From Siphonodentalium dalli (lineage: Eukaryota > Mollusca > Scaphopoda > Gadilida > Siphonodentaliidae): a stretch of DNA of 64,000 bases. The position numbers and the translations under genes are program-made. Each line of letters starts with the position of its first letter. Position 1 is the stretch's first letter. The stretch is taken from contig CP136065.1 of NCBI GenBank assembly GCA_032622095.1, positions 93,315,343-93,379,342 of the forward strand, given 5' to 3'. The notes beneath the pieces are model-generated. The model was not told where the DNA came from. It saw only the letters and a program-made list of their open reading frames with translations, and ran no database searches. Positions 1 to 11,352 of this stretch are shown one piece after another.

Positions 1-731
1 CCTGCAGATATATATGCATGGGTGTTGTTATGATAGCAATAACATTCATTGATTCGAAACATTACATCGCGTTAACTAGTAGTAGTGTCTATTCGGCTTT
101 GACATATTATACTGGCATTTGGGAAAACGTGATATCTGACAAAAATATCCCACAATGAATGTATATTATCATCCCCATGTGTTCGCCAATGACTCTTCTA
201 TACGATAAATGTATAACATCACGCCAAGATGCCAATATTTTCCCACAGAGACAAACGAAATGTGGTGAAATGTCAGAAAAATAGCACATTTTCACATTTC
301 GGCGGCCATCTTGGTCGCCATATTGGATTCTGTTGTCGTATTTTTGACTAATTTGTAAGGGTTGTATATTAGCATAACGAATCGAGCGGAAAACAAGACC
401 GCATGTGATATCATCTTTACTATAACGGCGATCAAAGAGACCTGTTGCATATACAAAAATGGCCGCCACGATGGACGCCATCTTGTCTGGAGTCTCTGCG
501 GCCACTTTTTTTTCTTGTTAACAACCGAAAAAAATTAGAGGAGATATTAAGAAAGAAAATTAGTGGGGTGAAGATGAGTCCTGTGGGGGGGGGGGTGCAG
601 AGGTCGACCAATATCTCCTGGACTATATGAGTACCGTACAAGTGTAGAAGAGGCTGCTTTTCTGTAATATCAAGAGACATAACTCTAATCGAATATGCAC
701 ATATGCAACCTGGATGCATATCATGGAACTT

Positions 732-2390
732 TAGTGGAGTAGCTTAACAAAAAATCGTTAACTTTTTTTGGATTAAAGCATGAAACTTTCAGGGTTTTTG
801 GACGTGACGAAAAATCGTTCACTTTTGGATGGAATCATGAAACTTTCAGGGTTGGTTGGGTATGTGCATGGTCCTCATCAATCAGTTAGCTGGTTCCAGG
901 TTTCTGGTGAGTCGGCGGGTGACCCCTTGACCTTCAAATTGACCTTGACATTTCGAAAATTTGAGATTTAGGGGTATCTATTTTGTATCGAATATAATAG
1001 CTATATTAAATGATATACATACATTGGAGATTTTTTGTCGAAGCGATACCATAGATGTCCGCCTTTGTATCCACATTCAATTTGTCTATGATAATCCAAA
1101 ATGGCCGCTATAATGGACGCCAAAATATAAAAAAATACGTTTTTTCACTAATATCTTTAAAATCAGTTCCTGCTTTTTGAAACTGTTTGCGAATTGCAAC
1201 TTTATTTTGTATTGGTCATGTTAACTGAACATTGGAGCAATAAAATATGCCATTCGTGGCTCCCTGCCAACTCCGACCCCTTAAAAATTCGATTTTACAG
1301 ACGGAAAGTGATATAAAAATTTACAAAAAATCACCATTGGGATTCTAGTCATATTTCGTCAAGAAATGTGAAGAACTGAGCAATCTAAGTGACAAATTCA
1401 ATTTCTTATGAATATTCCAACTCAATTGTACCCAAATTGTCAATTTGGCTCAAAATGGCAGCCAAAATGGCAGCCAGAATATGGAAAATTGTAAATATTG
1501 CACAGCGAGTCACGCAACCGCATACCAGTTGTGGTTGATGAAAAAACATGACTATTCTGTCTTATATATATTGAATACTATCATTTCTGATGCACCTTGG
1601 TTAATTGTTACTATTTTAAACACTGAAATTACCAGAATTATTGGATTTTTCTATCACAAACTTGACATTAAAATTGGCAACAATTTTTTTTTAGTAAAAT
1701 GGTATCGAAGGTCTTTATTGTCTTGATCTGTCTTAAATGGGTCTCACTTATCTGTTTTTGGACAAAATTACTCAAGATGGTTTGCAAAATGGCAGCCAAA
1801 TTTGGTAAAACAAATTATTTTTCATATATATCCTGAATATTATTCTCTGATGTTCCGAAAGGTAGCAAATTGTGACTCACTTTGTATTAACCATGTTACT
1901 TATGAGGCATGACAAATTAATTATAAACGATGTTGTACGGAATTTTGCCGAAAACTTCTTTTGGGATTCTGACCATGTTTTGTACGGAAATGGACAGAAC
2001 TTTGAAACTGAACTGAAAGGGGCATTATTATGAGACTATGACAATAAAATTGTGGCTCATTGGCATCGAAATGACTAATGTCAGGAAAACGTTTCCCCAA
2101 TTGTGCATATAAACCACCACCAGGATGTAGAACTCTCTGACATTACCTCTACATCGATTAACATATCCCTGAGTTATTGTGTAAATTCGCTCCATATATA
2201 CATAAACACCACATGAATGACCATGTAGCCATTCGTTTTTACACATACGCTTCACACATGACCATACAGCCATACTTAGGTAAACCCTTACACCACGCAC
2301 TTGACTATATAGCCATGCAGGTATACCTCTGAGCCTCACCCACGACCGTATAATCACTCTATATATGTTATTGTGGCTAAGGGACTCCAC
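732..2390. repeat. Left arm of a large inverted repeat
   Basis: This stretch is matched, inverted and diverged, by 7670-8709. Landmarks on the left are TTAGTGGAGTAGCTTAAC at the outer end (about 732-749), the 'GGTTCCAGG...GGTCAAGG' block near 890-950, and the block ending in 'CTGAGTTATTGTGTAAA' near 2170. All recur as reverse complements on the right. The innermost 2190-2390 holds about five copies of a 42-bp minisatellite also present, inverted, at 6490-7680. No convincing protein is encoded. The extents are by eye. Confidence 0.75.
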
Positions 2391-2882
2391 TACTTTACTT
2401 ATACTATTTTCCAGTTTTTTTTACTATGGGAATGTGAGAATGGCTCTCGGGTTTTGGATATTCAGATATAACTTTATGTACATAATTCTTCAAAAGTGAA
2501 TCAATACCCAAGAAGCTGTGTTGTTAATTTGGTGGTATACTGTGTATTCAAACCACAGGTAGACCACTAAGTCTTGTCTCTCATATATTACAATTTTGTT
2601 GATATTATTAAGGGAGTTTCAATAAATGTCACAAGGGCTCCAATGGGACCAAGACAGAACAATTTTGTCAGTACGTTTCTAGCTCTCAAGTACTCCAAGA
2701 TGAAACATTTTAATCAGAGTATACTCACCAACATGTCTAACTGAGAGACCATGTAAATAAATTCCACCATTAAGCTGGAGTTGTCATTTTATTTTTGGAA
2801 CGCTCATGAATTGGAATCTGGGATTAATAGAGGAGAGATTATACCAGACATAATTATAGTATATCCATCAACAATTTTTGGG

Positions 2883-3431
2883 TTAAAGATGCATAATCCG
2901 AATTTACGTTCCCAAATTACTATTTCTTGTGGCTTCGGGGGTACAAAATATTTTATTCCAGTTGAGGAACCCACCCATCAAAGCTGAGAGTGGTCATATA
3001 TCGATTTTTGTTATTTCTCGAGATATGTAATTTTTGGCGCCCTGGCAATTATTCGTCAAGACGACGGTATCGGACCAAATTGCGGATGAAGATGGATAAT
3101 TCCAAAATCAAGTGGCTTTGGTGTTAGATATTTGACAAATCGGCCAAATTTCGTTGAACAAAATGTTGATAATTAAAAATATTTGTCGAGTCGAGGGACC
3201 CACCCATGCGAATGAAGATGGATAACTCTAAAATCGGCATCTTCGTCGGTTTGACCACGTGCTTCTGGTCCACAAAACAATATAAATAGCAAACTTCAAA
3301 AATCGATATCTAATCAGCCTGAGCTTAAATGGGTGGGATCCTCGACTCGAATCAAATATTTTTTTACCACCGAAGCCAAAGAAATAGTAATTTAGGGGCG
3401 ACTCATCGGATTGAGTAGGCCCTACCTTTAA
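2883..3431. repeat. TTAA-bounded foldback MITE
   Basis: It starts TTAAAGATGCATAATCCGAA and ends with a variant of GATTGAGTACCTTTAA. The arms (GCTTCGGGGGTA..., GTTGAGGAACCCACCCATC, GCGGATGAAGATGGATAA) recur inverted within the element. Relatives lie at 30435-30896, 43822-44278 and 50028-50124. It is a non-autonomous element: the only reading frames are short and incidental. Confidence 0.7.
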
Positions 3432-5227
3432 CTCACACCTGAGTTTATTTTTTATCATTTAGGCCTAGTTCTTTCCTCGAATACTATTGATTGAAATATA
3501 TTTTCGAGCTGCCTTTAAGTTCTTGTTGTGCCCTGTTGTACATGATGGCCTCTTTAACCATTTTGTCTCCAATTTGTTTTTATGTCACGATTACTTTTAT
3601 GGGACGGTTTCTTTCCTCAGTTTGATATCCAATGATTTCGACTATAGATACGCCCTGTTTGTTTAGTGATAAACGTCTCCATGATTGTGGCGGACCTGGT
3701 TAGTTTTTGTCATCAAAATTATGACGAAAGTATAAAAGGGGCATACAATCACTCTAATTTTCGGATATATAAGGTTATCAAATATTGTCGATGTCCGATC
3801 ATTTTCCTGATATGAACAATATTCATCGTTCAAAACTTTCCTACGTCAGTGTAATTACCAGTTTCGCGCCGAAGTCGAACATTTTACTTTGAAATAGTGA
3901 TCCGTGACAGCAAGCTATAAGGTGCGTACGGTATATCGAATAGCAGGGCAAATAATCAACGATGATACAAGATACATGTATTTATTGTGATCGAATATTC
4001 CCCGACACAGTTACTAAATTACTGTAAATTAAGGTATAGTACTCCACAGACTAATGCTATATACGCACATTGTTTCATGTATAAATGTACATTTACATGC
4101 AATTACTATGCTTGGTCTTCACATATACGTCGTTGTGTCCTGATTCATATTAACATATAAAGTTTGTAAATAAACTGAATTGGGCGCATATATACAGTTA
4201 TATATCTCTCTTTGGGCCAAGCTCAATGCTCAAGTGCTAAGTCGTGTGGCCACTTGATCCATATATATAATTATGTTTATAGAAATGTAGTCATATCACT
4301 GGGGGGGGGGGGCACCGCTCCTCATTGCCGCTCCTGCTAAATACGTCCGAAATCGCATAATCGTCCAATGCTCAAAATGTGAGGTTCCTGTGCGTTTCCG
4401 ACGAGAGAAAGTCTACCATGTCCAGAAAATGAGCTCAGGAAGCGTAAATGTGAGAAGTTTATATAAGAAAATTATACGTTTCTCCCTCAATAAAAAGCCA
4501 TTTTGTATATGTAAAGCGGCTCTTGGTCCGCAGGATTCAATAAAAAATTTCCCAACCTCAATATTTCCAGTGCTTTTTACTATAACAAATCTGAAAGCAT
4601 TCTGAGCGGAACGTGTGCTCAATTTTACTACAATAATCATGCAGTTTATTGTCATATTAGTATTGTCTTTAATATGGCCGATTAGAATCCTTGTCATGTG
4701 GGGTTCGTAAGTTTGTTAAAACAAGTTTTATAAAATATCACAAAATTATACGTTGCCTTTGCGATAACAAGCTACCCGACGGGTGCGAATTCGGCTCAAG
4801 TGCACTGGTCAGTGCGAAATAGTCATCTCAGTGTGCTTTCATGTTGATTTCGATGCTTCAGGGTTTCCATGAAGCTATTTTTGCTGATATGCAGGGACGT
4901 GGCACCGGAGATAGTATCATAGGGGTCCATTCCACCAACAGGGACGTGGCGATAGGGGAGTTTATTTGGGGGGGGGGGGTCTCACCCTCCAACTGTGGTC
5001 AAAATGTTCAAAAGGTGGAAATTTTAAGCCTCACACATCATTTGTTGGAAATTGTATACCTTATTGGTTGAAATTGATATTCCAACAACTAATTAGTGGG
5101 ACATGTGTTGTTTTAGACCAACTCTAAAAATTTGTTCAATATTTAGTCCAAATATTGGTCTGAAATTGCTATCAATTGGAAATATACCAACATTAGGTGG
5201 TATGTCCTTCAAGTAAGAATACACTAA

Positions 5228-5300
5228 CCATAACTCGAGCCCTAACTCTAGCCCTAGCACTAACCCTAACCTTAACCCTAACCCTAACCCCAACTCTAAC
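5228..5300 (-). repeat. Interstitial telomere-like repeat
   Basis: It is a degenerate run of CCCTAA units on the plus strand (CCCTAACCTTAACCCTAACC and variants), i.e. TTAGGG on the minus strand. It is flanked by an inverted pair: ATGTCCTTCAAGTAAGAATA near 5200-5220 and TATTCTTACATGAAGGATAT near 5345-5366. No other telomeric sequence was seen, so this is internal and not a chromosome end. Confidence 0.7.
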
Positions 5301-6489
5301 ACATATGGAGAATGGAGGGTGGTGGCCGTGGTGCGTGGTTTCGTGTATTCTTACATGAAGGATATACTCATTAGGTGGTGTCAGGTTGGCTGGAAATTTC
5401 AAATCCAGTGGTCCACTATTTTAACTCCTCTGGGCGGCGGCCATTTTGAATCCGATGTGTTTGGTGAATATATGGTGTGTCTTGGAGGCCACATACACCA
5501 CTCTTTCTTTGACCTAAATCGGTAAAGGGCCGAGAACTGGCATGTGTTCCTATTTGAATCCATCTGGACGGCGGCCATGTTGGATCTGGGTGCATGGGGT
5601 GTGTGTGGAAAGAGAGGATTGCGGCCACACTACAACAACCTTTATTTGAGTGAAATATTAAAAATTTCAAATAAAGAATAGAAGTCACATTGTGATTGGT
5701 TTGTCGAAAAAACCTCCTTAGTTGACGTACACTGGCCATTCATGCCAAATGTCAGGCTTGCATCATATAGTGAACGATTCTTTTACTATTTGACACTGAG
5801 CCGCCTTATATATTTTCTAATGGTATATGACAGCTACATGTATATTTGCTCTGCAAAGAGACAAATACACAAATATTAGATAAAATGTCATTATGCTCGT
5901 CTATAACGCCTATAATTTAATAAATTAATGAAGAATTGTGGGCAATATCGAAATTATTTATCGTGGGTGCGCTCTGGAGCCTATCAGTTTTGCTCGTTTT
6001 CGAATTGGAGCCATCAAAATTTCGCACTGGAGCCACCGGCATTGTGCTTGTCTTTGAGTGTGACACCTGTAGACCTGCTCAGATTTGTATGTGTTTGCAT
6101 TTTTGTGTCCCGGAAATAACAAACTTACCAGAAAACTATGGTATGCCGATTGGAATGTCCCATTTTGGTCTAAAAACAAACTTTATCGCTGAAGGTTATG
6201 GTAAACTGTCGAAAACGAAGTGATAAACTCATGATTGTTTAATCATTCGTGAGCGCTACAAATCAAATTCATCACTAACATTCTGATACTCCTAACAAGT
6301 TGATTTTTCACATATATCCCAAACATTATTCTCTGCTGTTCCGAAAAGTTAGCAAATTGTGACCTTCTTGGTTATTAAACATGTTACTTAATCAAGTGAA
6401 AACTATAGGTTATATTCTGGTTGTCCCAGTTCCTTATAAGGCATGGCAAATTCATTTTAAAGGATGCAGTATGGAATTTCTACTGTTGG

Positions 6490-7680
6490 TGTGTTGTCAT
6501 TAGGGGGTATATATGTATACAGGGAGTCGCTGTGTGACCATGGATCGGATGTATGAGTTTGCAGCGAATTAATGGCTGAATTGTCATGCGCGTGGTATAT
6601 ATTTTTTTTTATTATGCAAGTCTAGAGTATACAAATGGCCGTGTGGTATTGGTGTATCCATTCAACACTGAACCATGAGGTGTATAACAGTATATGTATA
6701 CACGGAATGACTCTATGGCCATGTGTAGGTTGTATATGTATATCTTGTGTGGTATATGCCATGTATGTGGCAAATATGTATGAGGGAGATACCACATGGC
6801 CAATGGTGAGGTGGTGTACAGGGTACTGGTATGTCTTGAAGGGTTGTATGGCAATTAGTGATGTCTAGACGTACAACTGGAGTGACTATATGGTCATGAG
6901 TGGGGTGTATATGTATATCTTGAGTGGCTATATGGGCATGGGTGTGGTCAATATGTATACAGGGAGTGACAATATGCAATGGTGAGGTGTTGCGACTTAA
7001 TAGGCTCGGGTGGGGTGTATATCTTTAGTGGCTATATGACCATTGATGTGGCCAATATGCGTATATGGAGTAACCATATGGCCGATGGTGATGTGAATTG
7101 GTAAACAATGATTGACTGTATGACCACGAATGTGGTTATATGAGTATACCGCGAGTGGCTGAATTGCCATGAGTGAGGTGTATGTGCAAGCCTGGAGTGT
7201 ATGAATGGTCGTGTGAGCGGGGTATTGGTATATATAGCGTCTGTATGGCCATTGGTGATGTGTGCATGTATACTTGGAGAGACTATTGTTATGGGTGTCG
7301 TATATATGTATATCTTGAGTGACTACATGGTCATGTGTGTGGCAAATATATATACATGGAGTAATTGTATGGCCAATGGTGAGGCGAATATGTATACAAG
7401 AAGTGACTGTATGATCATGAATGTGGTGTAGAGCTATATATAGAGTGCTATACGGTCGTGGTGAGGTGTAGAAGTATATCTGGTTTGTCTGCATGGTGAC
7501 TTGTAGCTGTCAAGTGCCTGGTGTATGGGTATACATAAGTATGGCTGTACGGTCATGGGTGAGGTGTATGTGTAAAAAGCGAGTGGATACATGGTCAATT
7601 ATGTGGTGTTTATGTATATATGGAGCGATTGTATGGTAATGGATGGGTTGTGCATGTGTAAATTTGGGTGGGTATCGCTT
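6490..7680. repeat. 42-bp minisatellite, about 28 degenerate copies
   Basis: A unit of about 42 bp reads roughly GTGTATATGTATATCTTGAG followed by TGGCTATATGGCCATGAG. It repeats with strong divergence through the interval. It keeps long frames open on both strands (His/Thr-rich on minus) as a by-product of the period, which is a multiple of three. The same unit occurs inverted at 2190-2390, which ties it to the large inverted repeat. It is not considered coding. Confidence 0.75.
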
Positions 7681-8709
7681 TACACAATAACTCAGGGATA
7701 TGTTAATCGATATAGAGGTAATGTCAGAGAGTTCTACATCCTGATGGTGGTTTATATGCACAATTGGGGAAACGGTTTTCCTGACATTAGCCATTTCAAT
7801 GCCAATGAGCCACAATTTTATTGGCTTGAGCAGCCTCATAAGAATGCCCATTTCAGTTCAGTTTCAAATTTCTGTCCATTTCCGTACAAAAAAAATGATC
7901 AGATTCCCAAAAAGAAGTTTTTTGGCAAAATTCCATACTGCGTCCTTTATAATTAATTTGTCATGCCTCATAAGTAACATGGTTAAATACAAAGTGAGTC
8001 ACAATTTGCTACCTTTCCGGAACATCAGAGAATAATATTCGGGATATATATGAAAAATCAACTTTTTACCAAATTTGGTTGCCATTTTGCAAACCACCTT
8101 GAGTAATTTTGTCCAAAAACAGATCAGCCAATTTAAGACAGGTCAAAACAATAAACACCTTCGATACCAAAGATAGTTCCATTTTACTTGAGAGAATTGT
8201 CTTAACCTGAAAAGTGATTTTTTTGCCGATTTTGATGTCAAGTTTGTGATAGAACAATCCAATAATTCTGGTAATGTCAGTGCCTAAAATAGTAACAATT
8301 AACCAAGGAGCATCAGCAATGGTAGTATTCAATATCTATAAGACAGAATAGCCGAATAGTCATTTCCCATCAACCACAACAGCCATTTTGAGCAAAGTGA
8401 CAATATGGGTACAATTGAGTTGGAATATTCATAAGAAATGGAATTTGTCAATTCGTAGACAAATTGAATGTGGATACAAAGGCGGACATCCAGTGTCTAT
8501 ATATCCGTTAATATAGCCATTATATTCGATACAAAATAGATACCCCTAAATCTCCAATTTTCGAAATGTCAAGGTCAATTTGAAGGTCAAGGGGTCACCA
8601 AAATCCTGGAACCAGCTAACTGGTTGATGTGGACGACATACCCAACCAACCCTGAAAGTTTCATGCTTTAATCCAAACGTGAATGATTTTGTGTTAAGCT
8701 ACTCCACTA
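7670..8709. repeat. Right arm of the large inverted repeat
   Basis: It is the inverted counterpart of 732-2190, shorter by several hundred bases. Landmarks are TTTACACAATAACTCAGGGA at 7680, ACATGGTTAAATACAAAGTG near 7978, AGATACCCCTAAATCTCC near 8540, and GTTAAGCTACTCCACTA at the outer end. A further, direct-orientation fragment of the same family sits at about 6297-6480. Confidence 0.75.
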
Positions 8710-8975
8710 TAATGACTTATTTCGAGAACTGATGTAATATAGACATGAACATTTGACGCCATCTTGGTAAAGTTTCTCCAAAGCGGTTTTCAGATATGTT
8801 ATACTGAGGACACTCTTGCGTCTATTGACACCAAATTCGCTTATTTACCAATTTATTCCGGGTTAACCCATCATTTCACTTAGCACGACCATACTTTTTT
8901 AGATTTAATTTTTATCATGTTTGCAGATTGCAAGCAGTCAACGGGGCGTCAGTAGTATTGGCTGCCACTCTGGCC

Positions 8976-9150
8976 CATGAGTGGCCCCGAGCGAGGGGGT
9001 GGGCCAGAAAAAATCCAAACCCGTCGCTCGGGGCCACTCTGGCCCAGAGTGGCCCCGAGCGAGGGGGGTGGACCAGAAAAAATCCACACCCGTCGCTCGG
9101 GGCCACAGGCCAGAGTGGCCTCGAGCGAGGGGTGGGGGTGGGACCAGAGT
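8976..9150. repeat. GC-rich palindromic minisatellite, about 67 bp x 2.6
   Basis: GAGTGGCCCCGAGCGAGGGG recurs with a 66-67 bp period (8980, 9047, 9113). Each unit carries its own inverted copy CTCGGGGCCACTCTGG, so neighbouring units form long perfect GC hairpins, e.g. across 9025-9062. It lies just outside the left histone-type stem-loop and contrasts sharply with the AT-rich surroundings. Confidence 0.8.
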
Positions 9151-9478
9151 GACCCGCCCAGGGTCGGTCCAGAGGTTATGTTATATTCCAAAGAGTAAGG
9201 TGAGCGCTTCGAATTGTTTTTTTTTTTTTACAGAAAAGAGCACAATTTACCAATGTATCGATTTTTTCTCGGATTCTAATGCCAGTGTGGTAAGCGAAGG
9301 GCGCTCCCCTTCGATGTACACATTGAACTTAGAATAATACCGAGAAGAAATAGATGTGTTGGTAAATTATGCTACTTTACCAGTGCATATTTTAACAAAA
9401 GCGAAAGTCTTCGAATAAATTCGAAGACGCTAGCGCTGTGAAAATGTGCACGTAAGAGTCATCTGATAGCAGGTTTTG

Positions 9479-9501
9479 GGTGGCCCTGAAAAGGGCCGTT
9501 T
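9479..9501 (-). terminator. Histone-type mRNA 3' stem-loop
   Basis: On the minus strand the sequence reads AACGGCCCTTTTCAGGGCC then ACCCA. This is a 6-bp stem, the four-nucleotide TTTC loop, and the ACCCA trailer. It matches the animal replication-dependent histone 3' element bound by SLBP. It begins 13 nt after the stop codon of the 9511-9948 frame. No clear downstream purine-rich U7 site was seen. Confidence 0.85.
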
Positions 9502-9510
9502 TACGTTAGA

Positions 9511-9948
9511 TCACAAGAAAAGTGGATAAGGGGTCTTTAGGAACTCAAATCCATTCTCTTTATCCAACTCCCGAAACACAAGCGAACCCTCGATGAGAGG
9601 TGGAAATATACCTTGCGGTATACTCACACCCTTCAATGGAGGTTCGTCTAATCTGTACTCAGGATCCTTCTTCTGTCTCCAAAACACGAGCTTTCTCTGC
9701 AGAAGGGTTGCCGCCACCGCAAGCAAGACACCTGTTGTCCCAAGCCATTCGATGTTCTCTGTCTCCTGTCCACTGACCAGTGTAGGATTGCGAGCACAAG
9801 TTGCATTGACAAAAGTGAATAGTTCAAAGAACTTTTTACCTGTACCATACACTGCCCAGGAAAACGTCTCCCACACCGCAATGTCCCTCGGGGCCGATAC
9901 ACGGATGGCTCTGACATAAGATCCGAGATCAGTTTTACGGTATTCCAT
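9511..9948 (-). CDS. Unknown intronless protein with histone-type 3' end
   Basis: A complete 145-codon frame starts with ATG at 9948 and has no interruptions. I do not recognise the family. It has one likely membrane-spanning or buried hydrophobic stretch near residues 69-84 (TTGVLLAVAATLLQ), a charged middle (WRQKKDPEYRLDEPPLKG) and a proline-rich tail. It is not a histone: it lacks a histone fold and is not strongly basic. Upstream are a TATA-like ATATAAC, GC-rich TCCGCGCG, a CCAAT and TGACGTC sites. Downstream is a canonical histone stem-loop. It is the leftmost gene of the Polinton block and shares promoter architecture with 22146-22499, so it could belong to the element or to a host gene pair into which the element inserted. 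Confidence 0.7.
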   Translation of the reverse strand: MEYRKTDLGSYVRAIRVSAPRDIAVWETFSWAVYGTGKKFFELFTFVNATCARNPTLVSGQETENIEWLGTTGVLLAVAATLLQRKLVFWRQKKDPEYRLDEPPLKGVSIPQGIFPPLIEGSLVFRELDKENGFEFLKTPYPLFL

Positions 9949-9982
9949 CGTGGAGAAAATGATATACTCTAAATGGGGTTTT

Positions 9983-10056
9983 GTTATATGTAAAACGCGC
10001 GGACGTCATTGGCGACGTCATTGTGTTTTTCTACCAAATTTCCCGAACGTCATTTC
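9983..10056 (-). promoter_or_regulatory. Promoter of 9511-9948 (TATA, CCAAT, CRE-like)
   Basis: Reading on the minus strand toward the gene: GAAATGACGTTCG (about 10045-10057), ATGACGTCGCCAATGACGTC (about 10002-10022, two CRE/ATF-like sites around a CCAAT box), CGCGCG, then ATATAAC at 9983-9989, 35 nt before the ATG. CCAAT plus TGACGTC plus TATA is the layout of many replication-dependent histone promoters. Use in vivo is inference. Confidence 0.55.
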
Positions 10057-10129
10057 AAATGTGTTTCTTTTTTGGTGAATTAAGATCTTCATCGACATTG
10101 CCGAAGACGATCATTAAAACAGACACTGT

Positions 10130-10332
10130 TTTTCAACAACATAACTTTTATTTTTGAATTAAGAATCAACATATTTACAACTGATCATGAAATTATCATA
10201 TTTACAATCAATAACTGGTAATGCAATGAACATAATTTACATTTGATAATACATTTCATCATTAACAATCAACATATTTACAATTGATTATGATTTTAAC
10301 ATGTTTAAACAATTGGTAATGAACACATTTTA
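10130..10332. repeat. AT-rich intergenic direct repeats
   Basis: It contains several imperfect copies of ATCAACATATTTACAATTGA separated by 20-50 bp. It lies between the protease end and the promoter of the left unknown gene. No reading frame was found. Confidence 0.5.
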
Positions 10333-10862
10333 TCAACACTGAAATTCACAGTAAGTCTTACAAGTTTGTGAAATACATGTTTTGGGTAATGTTTCTGATT
10401 CTCTTCGTAAGGGTTCATAGTTTCTATGAAACCAGTCAAATACTTTTCTATCATCTTTGAAGTAATCACCATCAAAATTCAGTTCAACTAATACTTTTAT
10501 ACCATATCCGCTTTTCAAGAAATGTAAAGCAAATATGCAGTAGATACCACATATGTTTGTACCGTGATGTTGAAACCGCCCAACGTTTATTTTACATTCG
10601 ATCGAATTTCTTTGAATAAATGATTTTATATATTTATCAATAACTGTATCCCAAACGAATCGAAATATGTTGCAATGTTCCCATTGAAGAAAATTGCAAC
10701 CCAGTGTTCTCCTGGTTTTTCTGACGTATGTGTATTTACTATGTATGCTTTTACATGATGAGGTTTCTCGTGTGGTAACTGATCTTTTGCACACACCACA
10801 CCATACAATGAACAGAGGTAGGGTGATTTGTCTAGTATATGCTGAAGTTCGCTAGTGTTCAT
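10333..10862 (-). pseudogene. Adenain-like cysteine protease, frameshifted
   Basis: In adenoviruses this family matures capsid precursors, and Polintons carry a homologue. The N-terminal part starts at ATG 10862 and holds the catalytic His region (GEHWVAIFF) and the acidic catalytic region (YFDSFG). The second part, in another frame, holds the catalytic Cys region (NICGIYCIFALHF) after an amphipathic IDKYIKSFIQR segment. The frame changes near 10650-10660, just after the YFDSFG motif. The ATG overlaps the last codons of the upstream gene (10852-11352), as in compact viral operons. All three catalytic elements are present but not in one frame, so it is a pseudogene unless this is a sequencing error. 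Confidence 0.85.
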
Positions 10863-11352
10863 CTTCGTAGTATTTTTTTACTTTTTCACACCAAAAGTCA
10901 ACAAAAACCGAATTAAATTGGTTACAGTTTGCATGAACAACTTCCTTTATATCTTTCCAAAGTTTGAATGCCTCAAATTTCTCTTGTGGTGTAAATAATT
11001 CTATTTCTGGATACCATTGTTCCATAACTCGGTAGATGTTCAATTTAAGTAGTGCTATATCAATGAACATATCTACCCATTGTATAGGTGGTGTCCAAAG
11101 ACAAAGTAAATGTCGTGTCTGACTTGGATGATCTATTTTACATCCTTCACAATTGAGTGTCACTTCTTTTGAAATTTGATTTTGTATTTCATGAACGAAA
11201 CATTTTTCGAAAGTTTTCCGAATTTTGTCAAGGATAGTAAAACATTTGGAATGAAATCGAGTCCTACAACTTCCAGTCTCAATTTTTCCTCCAAATGCAA
11301 TCCATCCATGCTTTTTTAATAATCTGTTATTATTTCTCGCAAACTGTTGATT
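10852..11352 (-). CDS. Cys-rich Polinton protein, no ATG in frame start
   Basis: An open frame of about 166 codons runs from a stop at 11353 to 10852. The first in-frame Met lies well inside the conserved-looking part. Its Cys/His residues suggest metal binding: GSCRTRFHSKC, EKCFVHEIQ, LNCEGCKIDH and HLLCLW. The C-terminal half is aromatic and acidic. It overlaps the end of the capsid gene upstream and the protease ATG downstream. I do not know its function. The absent start suggests initiation by splicing or loss of an upstream start; a GTG at 11163 exists but would discard the first Cys cluster. Confidence 0.55.
   Translation of the reverse strand, partial: NQQFARNNNRLLKKHGWIAFGGKIETGSCRTRFHSKCFTILDKIRKTFEKCFVHEIQNQISKEVTLNCEGCKIDHPSQTRHLLCLWTPPIQWVDMFIDIALLKLNIYRVMEQWYPEIELFTPQEKFEAFKLWKDIKEVVHANCNQFNSVFVDFWCEKVKKYYEDEH

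Noticed and set aside
4300-4979. Poly(G) runs at about 587, 4301, 4967 and 63374 as G-quadruplex regulators
   Set aside because: Simple homopolymers with no nearby gene; length is also error-prone in sequencing.
6997-7494. 165-codon His/Thr-rich minus-strand frame
   Set aside because: It runs through a 42-bp minisatellite whose period is a multiple of three, so stop-free frames arise on both strands without selection.
8928-9337. Overlapping frames on both strands at the GC-rich island
   Set aside because: The frames follow the 67-bp palindromic repeat and have no start context or conserved pattern.
9511-9948. That this frame is a histone or protamine because of its 3' stem-loop
   Set aside because: The protein has no histone-fold pattern, is not markedly basic and contains a hydrophobic helix.
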